Shown: positions 1-9,025 of the stretch, piece after piece | Layout of the letters: the number at the start of each line of letters is the position of its first letter | Numbering within the stretch: the stretch's first letter is position 1 | DNA from: Bradyrhizobium prioriisuperbiae | GTDB taxonomy: Bacteria; Pseudomonadota; Alphaproteobacteria; Rhizobiales; Xanthobacteraceae | Length of the DNA: 64,000 nt | Reading direction: 5' to 3' | Assembly: GCF_032397745.1 (NCBI RefSeq) | Contig: NZ_CP135921.1 | Coordinates: forward strand, 2,356,001-2,420,000 | Notes under the pieces: generated by a model | The model's input: only the letters and a program-made list of their open reading frames with translations | Databases searched by the model: none | What the model was told of the DNA's origin: nothing | Position numbers and translations under genes: made by a program

Positions 1-547
1 CGGGATCGCCGATCAGCACGGTGGCGCCGCGTTGCGCCTGCCGCGCGAGAAACGCGAAGGCGCGTTCCGCGGTGTCGCGCTCATAGAAGATGTCGCCGGC
101 GAGAATGGTTTGAGCGGTGATCGAATGGTCGCCACTCAGCAGGTCGGCCAGCTCGCAGGTCACAGCCACACCATTGATCTCGGCATTCAGCGCGATCGCG
201 GCGCGGGCGAACGGATCGATGTCGGCGGCCACGACGCTGCGTGCGCCGGTCATCATCGCCGCAATCGCCACCAGCCCCGAGCCGGATGCGAGATCGAGCA
301 CATCGCGGTCGATCGCCGCCGTCGGATGATCGATGATGTAGCGCGCCAGCGCCTGCCCGCCCGCCCAGGCGAACGCCCAGAACGGCGGCGGCAGCCCGCT
401 CTCGCTCAGTTCATCCTCGGTCTTGGTCCACAGCGGCACGGCTTCGTCGGCGACATGCAGCGAGATCTCCGGCACCAGCGGCACCGGACGCAGTCGGGTG
501 TTGGCGCGGATGAAGGCGGCGGGGTCGGTGATGCGCGGGGAGGTCAT
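1..547 (-). CDS. Class I SAM-dependent protein methyltransferase, EtfB-lysine-methyltransferase-like (3' end cut by window)
   Basis: The reading frame opens with ATG at 545-547 and stays open to base 1, giving 182 residues without the C-terminus. A Rossmann SAM-binding motif DLASGSG lies at residues 85-91, an acidic loop ADIDP follows about 25 residues later, and GDIFYE fits motif IV of METTL20-type lysine methyltransferases. That family methylates the beta subunit of electron-transfer flavoprotein in mitochondria and alphaproteobacteria. The assignment rests on these motifs. Another small-molecule or protein methyltransferase of the same fold is possible because the C-terminus is missing. 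Confidence 0.75.
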   Translation of the reverse strand, partial: MTSPRITDPAAFIRANTRLRPVPLVPEISLHVADEAVPLWTKTEDELSESGLPPPFWAFAWAGGQALARYIIDHPTAAIDRDVLDLASGSGLVAIAAMMTGARSVVAADIDPFARAAIALNAEINGVAVTCELADLLSGDHSITAQTILAGDIFYERDTAERAFAFLARQAQRGATVLIGDP

Positions 548-631
548 GCGGGGATGACGTGTGTGGAAGACGCACCGCATTTCCACGCCGTCGTGGCTAG
601 GCTCGTTACCGTCTCTCGTTTGTCGAAGCGC

Positions 632-733
632 ATCATCCCCACCGCGTCATTGCCGGACTTGATCCGGCAATCCAGCTTTGTCACGGCAAGTTCAGCTCCA
701 AGATGGATCACCGGGTCAAGCCCGGTGATGACG
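632..733. repeat. Intergenic palindromic repeat, copy 1
   Basis: Two facing parts are visible: GTCATTGCCGGACTTGATCC near 646 and a complementary half, CACCGGGTCAAGCCCGGTGA, near 709-728. They are separated by a CAATCCAGC / GCTGGAT-like core that is itself inverted. The same outer sequence, including the leading ATCATCCCCAC, recurs at 5380-5519, so this is a dispersed element and not a gene-specific structure. It sits between the methyltransferase start and the 3' end of the EVE gene. Confidence 0.8.
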
Positions 734-776
734 CAGGGAGTGGAGAGGTGCTTTGCCCAACAAAGCAGGAGCGGCC

Positions 777-1190
777 TCACACCCCGCCCAACTTGCACAC
801 ATGCTTCCACTGCTCAGCCGTCACGCTCTGCACCGACAGCCGCGAATATTTCACCAGATCCATCTCGGCCAGCGTCTTGTCCGCCTTGATGGCCGCCAGC
901 GTCACCGGGGTCTTCAGCGGCTTGTTGGCCTTGATGTCGACGCAGACGAACTTGCCGGTCTTGTCGCTGGGGTCGGGATAGGCTTCGCGGATGATCTCGG
1001 CGATGCCGACGATCTCCTTGCCCTCGTTGGAGTGATAATAGAAGGCGAGCTCGCCCTTTTTCATCTTCTCCAGGTTCTGCTTTGCGGTGTGGTTGCGCAC
1101 GCCGGTCCAGGCTTCGCCCTTGGCACCTTTCGCGACCTGCTGGTCCCACGACCAGGTCGACGGTTCCGATTTCACCAGCCAGTAAGCCAT
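777..1190 (-). CDS. EVE domain-containing protein
   Basis: This 137-residue protein is a single EVE domain, the PUA-like fold of the thymocyte nuclear protein 1 family. It begins MAYWLVKSEP, carries the WTGVRNHTAK segment near residues 28-37 and the AFYYHS strand near 49-54, all characteristic of the family. EVE proteins bind modified bases in DNA or RNA, but the target here cannot be told from sequence. The gene ends 10 bases after the stop of gpsA would begin on the same strand, its start lying just upstream of the gpsA 3' end, so it is probably the last gene of a tsaD-gpsA-EVE transcript. Confidence 0.92.
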   Translation of the reverse strand: MAYWLVKSEPSTWSWDQQVAKGAKGEAWTGVRNHTAKQNLEKMKKGELAFYYHSNEGKEIVGIAEIIREAYPDPSDKTGKFVCVDIKANKPLKTPVTLAAIKADKTLAEMDLVKYSRLSVQSVTAEQWKHVCKLGGV

Positions 1191-1200
1191 TGTTGCTCTC

Positions 1201-2190
1201 CTATCCCTCGGCCTTGAACGGGCGCGCCAGCAATCCGGTGATTGCGGTGTCGATGTCGGTTCGCCCGTCGAGAATTGATGCCACGGCCTCCGAGATCGGC
1301 ATGTCGATCCCTTTGGTCCGTGCGATGTCCAGCAGCACGGACGCGGTGAACGCGCCCTCGGCGAGTTTGCCGCCTGCCGCCTGCGCCGCGCTCTGTCCCT
1401 GGCCCAGCGCGATGCCGAATGAAAAATTGCGTGACTGCGGGCTCGAACACGACAGCACGAGATCGCCCAGGCCGGACAAACCGGCCAGCGTTTCCGGTTG
1501 GGCGCCGCAGGCGCGGCCGAAGCGTGTCAGCTCCGCAAAGCCGCGGGTGGTCAGTGCAGCAAGTGCTGAGGCGCCGAGTTTGCGGCCGACCACGATGCCG
1601 GCGGCGATCGCCAGCACGTTCTTGGCCGCGCCGCCGATCTCGACTCCGCGCACGTCGGTGGTGTGATAAGGACGAAACGTCGGCGATCCCAGCGCCTGGC
1701 ACAGCGCCGCGGCGATCGGCTCATCGGGCGCGGCCAGCGTCACCGCCGTCGGCAGGCCACGCGCCACATCGTCGGCGAAACTCGGCCCCGACAGAATCGC
1801 CGGCACCGCCCGTGGTGCGAGTTCGGCGATGATCTCGGTCATGAACAGCCCTGTTGTCCGCTCGATGCCCTTGGCGCAAGCCATCACCACGCATCCCTGG
1901 GGAATCGCCGCCGCGAACGGCTTCAATGTCGCGCGCAAGGCCTGTGCCGGCACCACCAGCAGGATGACCTGCGCGCGCGCCGCGTCAGCCGCATTGCCGG
2001 TCATCACGACCTTGGATTCGAGTTTGATCCCGGGCAGGCGCGGCGATGTCCGATGCATCGCGATGTTCATGGCGGTCGCGTCGTCGCGGGCAACCAGGGT
2101 CACGTCGCGTCCGGCGCGCGCGGCCGCATTGGCCAGCGCAGTGCCCCATGCGCCGGCGCCGACGACTGCCACGGAGTTCAAAGCGGACAT
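1201..2190 (-). CDS. gpsA: NAD(P)-dependent glycerol-3-phosphate dehydrogenase
   Basis: This cytosolic enzyme reduces dihydroxyacetone phosphate to sn-glycerol-3-phosphate for phospholipid synthesis. The 329-residue product has the dinucleotide motif GAGAWG at residues 11-16, the CAKGIE segment with Lys107, and [13 protein letters not shown] with the expected catalytic lysine at 190. Length and motif order are normal for GpsA. The ATG start at 2188-2190 places the nucleotide-binding motif at the usual distance from the N-terminus. The gene lies downstream of tsaD on the same strand, as in many Nitrobacteraceae, with a long hairpin repeat between them. Confidence 0.97.
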   Translation of the reverse strand: MSALNSVAVVGAGAWGTALANAAARAGRDVTLVARDDATAMNIAMHRTSPRLPGIKLESKVVMTGNAADAARAQVILLVVPAQALRATLKPFAAAIPQGCVVMACAKGIERTTGLFMTEIIAELAPRAVPAILSGPSFADDVARGLPTAVTLAAPDEPIAAALCQALGSPTFRPYHTTDVRGVEIGGAAKNVLAIAAGIVVGRKLGASALAALTTRGFAELTRFGRACGAQPETLAGLSGLGDLVLSCSSPQSRNFSFGIALGQGQSAAQAAGGKLAEGAFTASVLLDIARTKGIDMPISEAVASILDGRTDIDTAITGLLARPFKAEG

Positions 2191-2227
2191 GTTTCAATCG
2201 ACTCGTGTTGAGACGTTGCGATCAAGT

Positions 2228-2308
2228 GTAGCCCGGATGAGCGAAGCGATATCCGGGGCGAGCGTACCGACATACACTCCCGGATATCGCTTCGCTCATC
2301 CGGGCTAC
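2228..2308. repeat. Perfect 30-bp inverted repeat with 21-base loop
   Basis: Arms at 2228-2257 and 2279-2308 are exact reverse complements; the left arm begins GTAGCCCGGATGAGCGAAGC and ends CCGGG. The element sits between the tsaD stop and the gpsA start on a probable shared transcript, where the RNA would fold into a very stable hairpin. The GTAGCCCGGATGAGC sequence is, to my knowledge, a widespread intergenic repeat in alphaproteobacteria and other proteobacteria. No T tract follows it on either strand. Confidence 0.9.
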
Positions 2309-2341
2309 GAATCCACATCCGGCTCGATAATCGCGACATGA

Positions 2342-3445
2342 TCAGTGCTGCGCGCGGGTGTTGGCGAACTGGGCCGGGGTCGGCGCGTTCTCGTCCAGCC
2401 GCCAGCGCGCGCGGGGCGCGGCGTCCATCGTATCCGTCATGCCGAGGGCGAGACGCTCGAGGCCGGCCCAGGCGATCATGGCGCCATTGTCGGTGCACAG
2501 TGCCGGCGGCGGGATCATCAGCGGTGTCCCGGCTTTCTCCGCGACCGCCTGCAGCGCCCCACGAATCGCCTGGTTGGCGGCGACGCCGCCGGCCGCGACC
2601 AGTGCGCGCGGCGGGCCGAACTGCTCGCGGAACAGCGACAGCCCGACACTCAGCCGGTCGGCGGTCGAGTCCAGCACCGCGGCCTGGAAACCCGCACAGA
2701 GATCGGCGATGTCCTGCGGCTCCAGCGGTCCGGTCCGCTCGGCTTCGTTGCGCACCGCCGTCTTCAAACCGGAGAGCGAGAAATTGGCGTCGGAACGCCC
2801 GAGCATCGGGCGTGGAAACGCGAACCGGTCGGGATCGCCGCTGGCCGCGGCCAACTCCACCTGCGGGCCGCCGGGATAAGGCAGCCCCAGCATCTTCGCG
2901 ACCTTGTCGAAGGCTTCGCCGATCGCATCGTCGACCGTGGTGCCGAGCCGCACATACTGGCCGACACCGAGCACGGCCACGATCTGGGTATGCCCCCCGG
3001 ACGCCAGGAACAGGCAATAGGGAAACGTCAGCGGCGTGACCAGCCGCGGCGTCAGCGCATGGGCTTCGAGATGGTTGACCGCCAGCAGCGGGGTGTTGTG
3101 CACCAGTGCAATCGCCTTGGCGGTGGTCAGCCCGACAATGACACCGCCGATCAGTCCCGGGCCCGCGGCGGCGGCGATGCCGTCCAGCCGTGAATAGGAC
3201 ACGCCGGCCTCCCGCATGGCGGTGGCGACGATGCCATCAAGCAGATCGACATGGGCGCGGGCGGCGATTTCGGGAACCACCCCGCCATACGGCGCGTGAT
3301 CCTCGATCTGGGATTTCACGATATTGGACAAAATGCGGCCAGTGCCGTCGGCCTGGCGCTCGACCACCGCAGCTGCGGTCTCATCACAGGTGGTCTCGAT
3401 GCCCAGGACCAGTGTGGAGACCAAAGTTGGCGCGTCCGTGAACAA
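2342..3445 (-). CDS. tsaD: tRNA N6-adenosine threonylcarbamoyltransferase
   Basis: TsaD transfers the threonylcarbamoyl group to A37 of ANN-decoding tRNAs together with TsaB, TsaE and TsaC/YwlC products. The 367-residue protein shows [13 protein letters not shown] near residues 14-26, the metal-binding HLEAH (His125, His129) and [10 protein letters not shown] near the C-terminus. The reading frame's most upstream start is a TTG at 3443-3445 with AGGG six bases before it. No in-frame ATG precedes the conserved core, so the exact start is uncertain and may be a few codons further in. The gene is divergent from hemC with about 150 bases between them. Confidence 0.95.
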   Translation of the reverse strand: MFTDAPTLVSTLVLGIETTCDETAAAVVERQADGTGRILSNIVKSQIEDHAPYGGVVPEIAARAHVDLLDGIVATAMREAGVSYSRLDGIAAAAGPGLIGGVIVGLTTAKAIALVHNTPLLAVNHLEAHALTPRLVTPLTFPYCLFLASGGHTQIVAVLGVGQYVRLGTTVDDAIGEAFDKVAKMLGLPYPGGPQVELAAASGDPDRFAFPRPMLGRSDANFSLSGLKTAVRNEAERTGPLEPQDIADLCAGFQAAVLDSTADRLSVGLSLFREQFGPPRALVAAGGVAANQAIRGALQAVAEKAGTPLMIPPPALCTDNGAMIAWAGLERLALGMTDTMDAAPRARWRLDENAPTPAQFANTRAQH

Positions 3446-3599
3446 TTTCAGCCCTTTTCAGCCTGCCTCGGCTCTTGCGTTTACCGCCGAACCGGAGTTT
3501 CCCTTGCCGGCCCGACCCCGGCGTAGCATTACCGCGGATCGAGCAAAAGTGGGGTTTGCAAACCGGGATTTGCAGATTTGGGTTTTCAAGGAGTTTGAC

Positions 3600-4547
3600 G
3601 TGCAGTCGCCCGTGCCGAACATCGTTGCGACCATCGGAACGCGGGGCAGCCCGCTGGCGTTGGCGCAGGCCCATGAGGTGCGTGCCCGCCTCGCGCGTGC
3701 GCATGCCATCGATCCGGAGCGGATTGCTGTTCGTACCATCCGCACCTCCGGGGACATCATCCAGGATCGCGCGTTGCTGGACGTCGGCGGCAAGGGGCTG
3801 TTCACCAAGGAGATCGAGGAGGCGCTGCTCGCCGGCGACATCGATCTGGCGGTGCATTCGTCCAAGGACGTGCCGACCTTCCTGCCGGATGCCACCTGGC
3901 TGTCCGCTTTCCTGCCGCGCGAGGATGCCCGCGACGTCTTCATCAGCCACAAGGCCACGTCGCTCGAAACGCTGCCCGCGGGCGCGGTGGTTGGCACCGC
4001 GTCGCTGCGCCGCCAGGCCATGGTGTTGCGGCTGCGGCCCGATCTGAAGGTCAATGTCATCCGCGGCAATGTCGAGACCCGGCTGCGCAAGCTCGCAGCG
4101 GGCGAGGCCGATGCGACATTGCTGGCGCTCGCTGGCCTGAAGCGGCTGAAGATGGAAGACAAGGCCACGCGCATTTTCGAGATCGACGAATTTCTGCCGG
4201 CGGTCGGCCAGGGCGCCATCGCCATCGAATCGCGCCGCAATGATGATCGCATCAATGCCTTTGTCACGCGCATCACCGATCCCGACACCGAGGTGGCGCT
4301 GACCACCGAGCGCAGTTTCCTGGCGCTGCTCGACGGCTCCTGCCGCACGCCGATCGGCGGCCACTGCCGGGTCAGCGGCGAGACCATTCATTTTCGCGGC
4401 CTGATCATTTCGCCCGATGGCAAGGAATGGTTCGAGACCACGCGCGAAGGCGCGCGCGGTGATGCGGCCAAACTCGGAACTGACGCCGCGCGGGAACTGC
4501 GTGAGCGGGCCGGGGAAAAATTCTTCACGCTGTTCGGCGGAGCCTGA
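3600..4547 (+). CDS. hemC: Hydroxymethylbilane synthase (porphobilinogen deaminase)
   Basis: HemC polymerises four porphobilinogens into hydroxymethylbilane in tetrapyrrole synthesis. A GTG start at 3600 is preferred because AAGGAG ends six bases upstream and TIGTRGSPLALAQ then begins at residue 11; the open frame itself extends further upstream over non-conserved sequence. Of 315 residues, HSSKDVP holds the catalytic Asp90, and LLDGSCRTPIGG holds Cys248, which carries the dipyrromethane cofactor. A short palindrome, GTTTGCAAAC at 3554-3563, lies in the promoter region. hemD starts four bases after the stop. Confidence 0.96.
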   Translation: MQSPVPNIVATIGTRGSPLALAQAHEVRARLARAHAIDPERIAVRTIRTSGDIIQDRALLDVGGKGLFTKEIEEALLAGDIDLAVHSSKDVPTFLPDATWLSAFLPREDARDVFISHKATSLETLPAGAVVGTASLRRQAMVLRLRPDLKVNVIRGNVETRLRKLAAGEADATLLALAGLKRLKMEDKATRIFEIDEFLPAVGQGAIAIESRRNDDRINAFVTRITDPDTEVALTTERSFLALLDGSCRTPIGGHCRVSGETIHFRGLIISPDGKEWFETTREGARGDAAKLGTDAARELRERAGEKFFTLFGGA

Positions 4548-4551
4548 CCCC

Positions 4552-5364
4552 ATGGCGGTGCTGGTCACCCGGCCGCATCCCGACAATGTGGCGACAGCAG
4601 AGGCCCTGCGCGGCAAGGGTTTCGACGTATTACTGGCGCCGATGCTGCGATTCGAGCCGGTCGCGTTCGAGGATGACGGCGCGCTATCGTATGACGGCGT
4701 GATCGTCACCAGCGCCAATGCGCTGCGCGCGATCGATGCGTATCCCGGCAAATCGAGTTGGCTGAGCCTGCCGCTGTTCGCCGTCGGCGCGCACACTGCG
4801 GATGCGGCGCGTGCGACAGGGTTTCAGGACATCATCGCCGGCAACAGCGGCGCAGCGGGGCTGCCCGATCTGATCGCGGCGCATTTCGACGACCAGAAAA
4901 AATCCGGTAACAAGTCTCGCAAGAAATCAGGCAAGACATCAGAGAAGGCATCGGACACGTCGACGCCTGAGGTGCTGCGCACACTGCTGTATCTCGCGGG
5001 CGCCGATCGGGCACATGATCTCACCGACGAGATGGACGAGCGCGGCTTTCATCTCGTTTGCCACACAACCTATGCGATGGTCCCGATCGCACGGCTACCC
5101 GCAGCCGTCTGCGACGCGTTCGCGGCCGATGATGTCGAGGCCATTCTGCATTATTCACGACGCAGCGCGCGGGCTTTCGTGACAGCCGCGCGCGCCGACG
5201 GCGTCGAAATCTCCGCTTTGGCGCTGCCGCAATGCTGTTTGTCCGAATCGGTCGCAGCCGTCATGCGCGACGCCGGCGCGTCCCGCGTTGTTGTGGCGCG
5301 CAACCCGGATGAAAAATCCATGCTGGATGCAGTGGAGCGCGCGCTGCGGCCGCAGCAGCGCTGA
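4552..5364 (+). CDS. hemD: Uroporphyrinogen-III synthase
   Basis: HemD cyclises hydroxymethylbilane with inversion of ring D. The ATG at 4552 follows the hemC stop by four bases, and the protein starts MAVLVTRPHPDNVATA, the usual TRP motif near the N-terminus. The 270-residue product has the two-lobed HemD layout: TSANALRAI near 49-57 and FHYSRRSA-like LHYSRRSARAF near 200. Residues about 114-142 form an unusual Lys/Ser/Thr-rich, low-complexity stretch between the lobes. HemD is poorly conserved in general, so position directly after hemC supports the call strongly. Confidence 0.92.
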   Translation: MAVLVTRPHPDNVATAEALRGKGFDVLLAPMLRFEPVAFEDDGALSYDGVIVTSANALRAIDAYPGKSSWLSLPLFAVGAHTADAARATGFQDIIAGNSGAAGLPDLIAAHFDDQKKSGNKSRKKSGKTSEKASDTSTPEVLRTLLYLAGADRAHDLTDEMDERGFHLVCHTTYAMVPIARLPAAVCDAFAADDVEAILHYSRRSARAFVTAARADGVEISALALPQCCLSESVAAVMRDAGASRVVVARNPDEKSMLDAVERALRPQQR

Positions 5365-5379
5365 AGTGATTCGCGACGT

Positions 5380-5519
5380 ATCATCCCCACTCCGTCATTG
5401 CCGGGCTTGACCTCAGCGACTTGGCTGCGCCAAGTCGGTCACAATCCAGCTTTCTTCAACAAAGTCACATTCGGGATTGAGGTTTAAGCTGGATCACCGG
5501 GTCAAGCCCGGTGATGACG
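5380..5519. repeat. Intergenic palindromic repeat, copy 2, with an internal hairpin insertion
   Basis: The outer halves match the element at 632-733: ATCATCCCCAC, GTCATTGCCGGGCTTGACC at the left and CACCGGGTCAAGCCCGGTGA at the right. Here the left half is interrupted by about 30 bases containing a small hairpin, GACTTGGCTGCGCCAAGTC, before the shared CAATCCAGC core resumes. It fills much of the 380-base gap between hemD and the next gene. In the remaining bases (5520-5744) I see only the ribosome binding site of the next gene. Confidence 0.8.
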
Positions 5520-5744
5520 CTGAATATGGGGCGCTGCTTTCCCTTGTTCTTAGAGTCAGACTTTGAGAAGCCCGCGCAACAGCATTAACCCCTGTGGCAG
5601 CCTCGCAGGTTTGATTGGACTTGAACGCCTGGGCCGGACTTCAGATGTGTCCACCCCTGATTGAACTTAGTCCGGTCGCAAAACCGGCATCCACTTTTGC
5701 CAAATAAGCGCTACAGTGAACCTTGCGTAACAGGAGCGAGCTTG

Positions 5745-7064
5745 ATGGTCGACGACAAACCCGAAGGGACCGGTCCTGCATCGGACGGTGGATCGGCGGA
5801 CACAGGCCGCAGGGGGCGCACCCCACCGACCATTGATCTGGAAGCCGCTCGGGTCGAGACATCAGATCAGGTTCACGTCGATCATACTGATACCGCTCAT
5901 GCTGGTTCGGCGGACGCCGAATCGGTCTCCGACGCGGATGCTGCTGCAGCCCAGCCGTCTTCGGACAAGCCGTCTGCAGACAAACCTGCCGAGCCGCGAC
6001 CGCGCAGAAGCGCCGGCGTGCTGGTGTCCGCACTGACGGGTGCCATCGCGGCGCTGCTGATCGGATTCGGCGCCTGGTTCGCCGGCCTGCTCGGCGGCTC
6101 GAATGGGCAGCAGGCGTCGATGGTTGCAACGCTGGAGACCATGGCGGCGCGCGTCGCACGCCTCGAGGCGACACCTGCACCGCCGCCGACGCTGAAGGCG
6201 GATCCGGCGCTCTCCGCGCGCCTCGATGCGATGGACAAGTCGCTGGCGATGCTGCGGTCGCATTACGATCGCCTGAACAAGACGATCGAAGACATCAAGG
6301 CGGCGCCGCGCGGCACGGCTGTGACGGTCGGGACGCCACCGGATCTCTCCGAGGTTGAAAGCCGGCTTGCGCAGCTTGATGCGAAGACGCAGGCGCTGTC
6401 GGCCGAAAGCGCTCAAGTCAAGGAGAGTGTCAAAGAAAGCGTCAAGGAAGCGCAGGCCGGGACCGAGGCCAAGCTCGATGCCAAAGTTGATGCAAAGATC
6501 GCCGGCATCAAGGCTGAGACCAAGCCCGCGCCGCCGGCCGATGACAGCAAGCTGCGCCGTGTCATCGCGGCGAATTCGCTGGATCTCGCGGTTCGTCAGG
6601 GTGATCCGTTCGCAACGGCGCTGAGCGCGGCAAAACAACTGGCTGATGATGCCGCCGCACTGAAGCCGCTCGAAGGCTTTGCCGCCAGCGGTGTGCCTGG
6701 TGCGGCCGCGTTGAGCCGCGAGCTGCTGACGCTGCTGCCGCAACTCGAACCGAAGCCTGACGGCGCACCGGCCGGTGCCGGCTTGCTCGACCGCCTGCAG
6801 GCGAGCGCCGCGCGCCTGGTCAAGGTCCGGCGCACCGATGCGGCGCCGGGCAGCGACAGCGACGCGATCCTGTCGCGGGTCGCGGCGGCGGCACGACGCA
6901 ACGATCTGACTGATGCGAAACGCGAATTGATGACGTTGCCGCAGGCCGAGCGCAGCAAGGCACAATCCTGGATCGACAAGGTCGCCGCCCGTGACGCGGC
7001 GCTTGCCGTCTCGCGTCAGTTCGCCGCCAATGCGACGGCGGCCCTCACCACGCCAGCGCGATAG
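5745..7064 (+). CDS. HemX / mitofilin-like membrane protein (COG4223 type)
   Basis: The 439-residue protein has a disordered acidic N-terminus (1-88), one transmembrane helix at about 90-113 (GVLVSALTGAIAALLIGFGA), a coiled-coil region to about 260, and a helical C-terminal domain of the mitofilin type with the LRRVIAANSLDLAVRQGDPF segment. In alphaproteobacteria this protein follows hemD and is annotated as mitofilin- or HemX-related; its biochemical role in heme synthesis is not established. The ATG at 5745 is chosen because AGGAG lies eight bases upstream. The next gene starts nine bases after its stop. Confidence 0.85.
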   Translation: MVDDKPEGTGPASDGGSADTGRRGRTPPTIDLEAARVETSDQVHVDHTDTAHAGSADAESVSDADAAAAQPSSDKPSADKPAEPRPRRSAGVLVSALTGAIAALLIGFGAWFAGLLGGSNGQQASMVATLETMAARVARLEATPAPPPTLKADPALSARLDAMDKSLAMLRSHYDRLNKTIEDIKAAPRGTAVTVGTPPDLSEVESRLAQLDAKTQALSAESAQVKESVKESVKEAQAGTEAKLDAKVDAKIAGIKAETKPAPPADDSKLRRVIAANSLDLAVRQGDPFATALSAAKQLADDAAALKPLEGFAASGVPGAAALSRELLTLLPQLEPKPDGAPAGAGLLDRLQASAARLVKVRRTDAAPGSDSDAILSRVAAAARRNDLTDAKRELMTLPQAERSKAQSWIDKVAARDAALAVSRQFAANATAALTTPAR

Positions 7065-7073
7065 GCTTTGCCG

Positions 7074-8864
7074 ATGTTTCGTATCATTCTGTTTCTTGTC
7101 CTGATCGCACTGGCGGCGTTCGGCGCGGCCTGGGTTGCCGATCAGACCGGCGATGTGGTGCTGACCTGGAGCGGCTGGCGCATCGAGGTCAGCCTGCCGG
7201 TGTTCGTGCTGGTGCTCGGCGCTGCCGTGGTCGCGGCCATGCTGGCCTGGTGGATCGTGCGCGCGCTGTGGCGCACGCCGGATCGCATCCGGCGCGGCAA
7301 CCGCGCGCGGCGGCAAACGCGAGGACGCCACGCCATCACCCATGGCCTGATCGCCATCGGCACCGGCGACGCGATCGCGGCGCGCCGTCACGCTCACATC
7401 GCGCGCCGCGATGCCCAGCAGGAGCCGCTGGCGCTGTTGCTGCATGCCCAGGCCGCCCAGCTCGACGGCGATCGCACCGGCGCGCAACGCGCGTTTCGCG
7501 CCATGGCCGAGCGTGAGGAAACCCGGCTGCTCGGCCTGCGCGGCCTGTTTGTCGAAGCGCAGCGCGCCGACGATCCGGTCGCGGCGGTGGCGATTGCCGA
7601 GGAAGCGCTGAAGACCGCGCCGGCCTCGCCATGGGCCTCGCATGCCATTCTCGGTTTTCGCTGTGCCCAAAGCGACTGGAACGGCGCGCTGAAAATTCTC
7701 GACGCCAACTTTGCCGCTGGCCAGATCGACAAGGCAGCCCATCGCCGCGAGCGCGGCGTGCTGCTGACCGCGCGGGCGCTGGAGTTGGAAACCCAGAACC
7801 GCGACCAGTCCCGCGAAAGCGTGATGGAGGCGGTGAAGCTTGCGCCGACCCTGGTGCCGGCCGCGGTGCTCGCCGGCAAATTCCTGAGCGAAGCGCATCA
7901 GATCCGCCGCGCCATGCGCGTGCTTGAGACCGCATGGCTGGCGCAGCCGCATCCGGATCTTGCCGACGCCTACGCCCATGTGCGTCTCGGCGATTCCGCG
8001 CGGCAGCGGCTGGTGCGGGTGGAAACCCTGGCGGCGAAAACCCCGGGACATATCGAGGGCGCGCTGGCGCTCGCGCGCGCCGCCATCGACGCCACGGAGT
8101 TCAGCCGCGCCCGCGAGGCCTTGGCGCCCTTCATCGCCGCGCCGACCCAGCGGGTCGCCATGCTGATGGCGGAGATCGAGCGCACCGAACACGGCGACAG
8201 CGGCCGCGCGCGGAGCTGGACGCTGCGCGCGGTGCGCGCCGCCCATGATCCGGTGTGGACCGCGGATGGCTATGTGTCGGATCGCTGGCGGCCGGTGTCG
8301 CCGGTCTCCGGCCGGCTCGATGCGTTCCAGTGGCAGACGCCGCTTGCCGCGCTTCCCTCCGACAAGCCGGTCGAGGTCGAGCCGGAGCCCGCGATGCGCG
8401 ATCTCCCGCCGCCCAGCCTGTCGCCGGCTCCTGCGCCCCAAGAAACTGCAAAGGTGGTCGCAAAGGAAGTTGCAAAGGACCCCACGCCTGTCGCACCCAT
8501 CGCCGTGCCACATGAGGCCACCGATGTTCCGGTCGTCGCGGACGCTGCCATCGGCGTGACCGTGCCGGCGGAGACAGCCAGCGAGCCGGTCCCGGTGCAG
8601 GACAATTCCCCGCTGCCTGAGCCGCCCCTCGAGGAGGTGCCGCCACCTCCGCCCCCAGCACCGCTGCCATCCCCGCCGGTGTTCCGTTCGCGTCGTGATA
8701 TCGACAAGACCCCGGCTGTTGCGCCGATCATTCCCATCATCCGGCCGCCGGACGATCCCGGCATCGACGATCCGCTGGCCGAGGAAGACACCTCCGATTC
8801 GCCTTATCCGCCCCAGGCCCAGCGCGGCGGCTGGCGCGGATTCCTGGCCCGCTGGGGGGCGTGA
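7074..8864 (+). CDS. hemY: HemY family heme biosynthesis-associated membrane protein
   Basis: The 596-residue product begins MFRIILFLVLIALAAFGAAW with two N-terminal membrane helices (about 1-20 and 38-60) separated by the WSGWRIEVSL segment typical of HemY_N. Helical TPR-like repeats follow from about residue 85 to 400. The last 170 residues are rich in Pro, Val and Glu and look disordered. This is the TPR-type HemY of proteobacteria, not the Bacillus protoporphyrinogen oxidase of the same name. A TTG two codons upstream is possible, but the ATG is the natural start. It closes the hemC-hemD-mitofilin-hemY cluster. Confidence 0.88.
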   Translation: MFRIILFLVLIALAAFGAAWVADQTGDVVLTWSGWRIEVSLPVFVLVLGAAVVAAMLAWWIVRALWRTPDRIRRGNRARRQTRGRHAITHGLIAIGTGDAIAARRHAHIARRDAQQEPLALLLHAQAAQLDGDRTGAQRAFRAMAEREETRLLGLRGLFVEAQRADDPVAAVAIAEEALKTAPASPWASHAILGFRCAQSDWNGALKILDANFAAGQIDKAAHRRERGVLLTARALELETQNRDQSRESVMEAVKLAPTLVPAAVLAGKFLSEAHQIRRAMRVLETAWLAQPHPDLADAYAHVRLGDSARQRLVRVETLAAKTPGHIEGALALARAAIDATEFSRAREALAPFIAAPTQRVAMLMAEIERTEHGDSGRARSWTLRAVRAAHDPVWTADGYVSDRWRPVSPVSGRLDAFQWQTPLAALPSDKPVEVEPEPAMRDLPPPSLSPAPAPQETAKVVAKEVAKDPTPVAPIAVPHEATDVPVVADAAIGVTVPAETASEPVPVQDNSPLPEPPLEEVPPPPPPAPLPSPPVFRSRRDIDKTPAVAPIIPIIRPPDDPGIDDPLAEEDTSDSPYPPQAQRGGWRGFLARWGA

Positions 8865-8897
8865 AGGCTACGGCATTCGCTCCAATTGATTAGTCGT

Positions 8898-8939
8898 TCC
8901 CTCCCCCCTTGTGGGGGAGGGTTAGGGAGGGGGGTGGCG
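8898..8939. repeat. C/G-rich inverted repeat, left copy
   Basis: The sequence CCCTCCCCCCTTGTGGGGGA and the following GGGTTAGGGAGGGGGG form a G/C-rich hairpin just after hemY. An inverted version of the same element lies at 10371-10405, so the two copies bracket the insertion sequence between them. It could act as a crude transcription stop after hemY, but no T tract follows. Confidence 0.7.
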
Positions 8940-9025
8940 ACAGATCCGCAGCGTGAGTGATCGGCTGCTTCGCGCCATTCTCTTGTGCGGGTTGCGATGA
9001 TCATTCTGGTCTGAACCCGGTCCGA

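Noticed and set aside
5862..8513. An 883-codon open frame on the minus strand opposite the mitofilin-like and hemY genes
   Set aside because: Its translation is Arg/His/Gln-rich without any family motif, and the plus-strand genes have clear domains and start signals. It is a shadow frame of GC-rich coding DNA.
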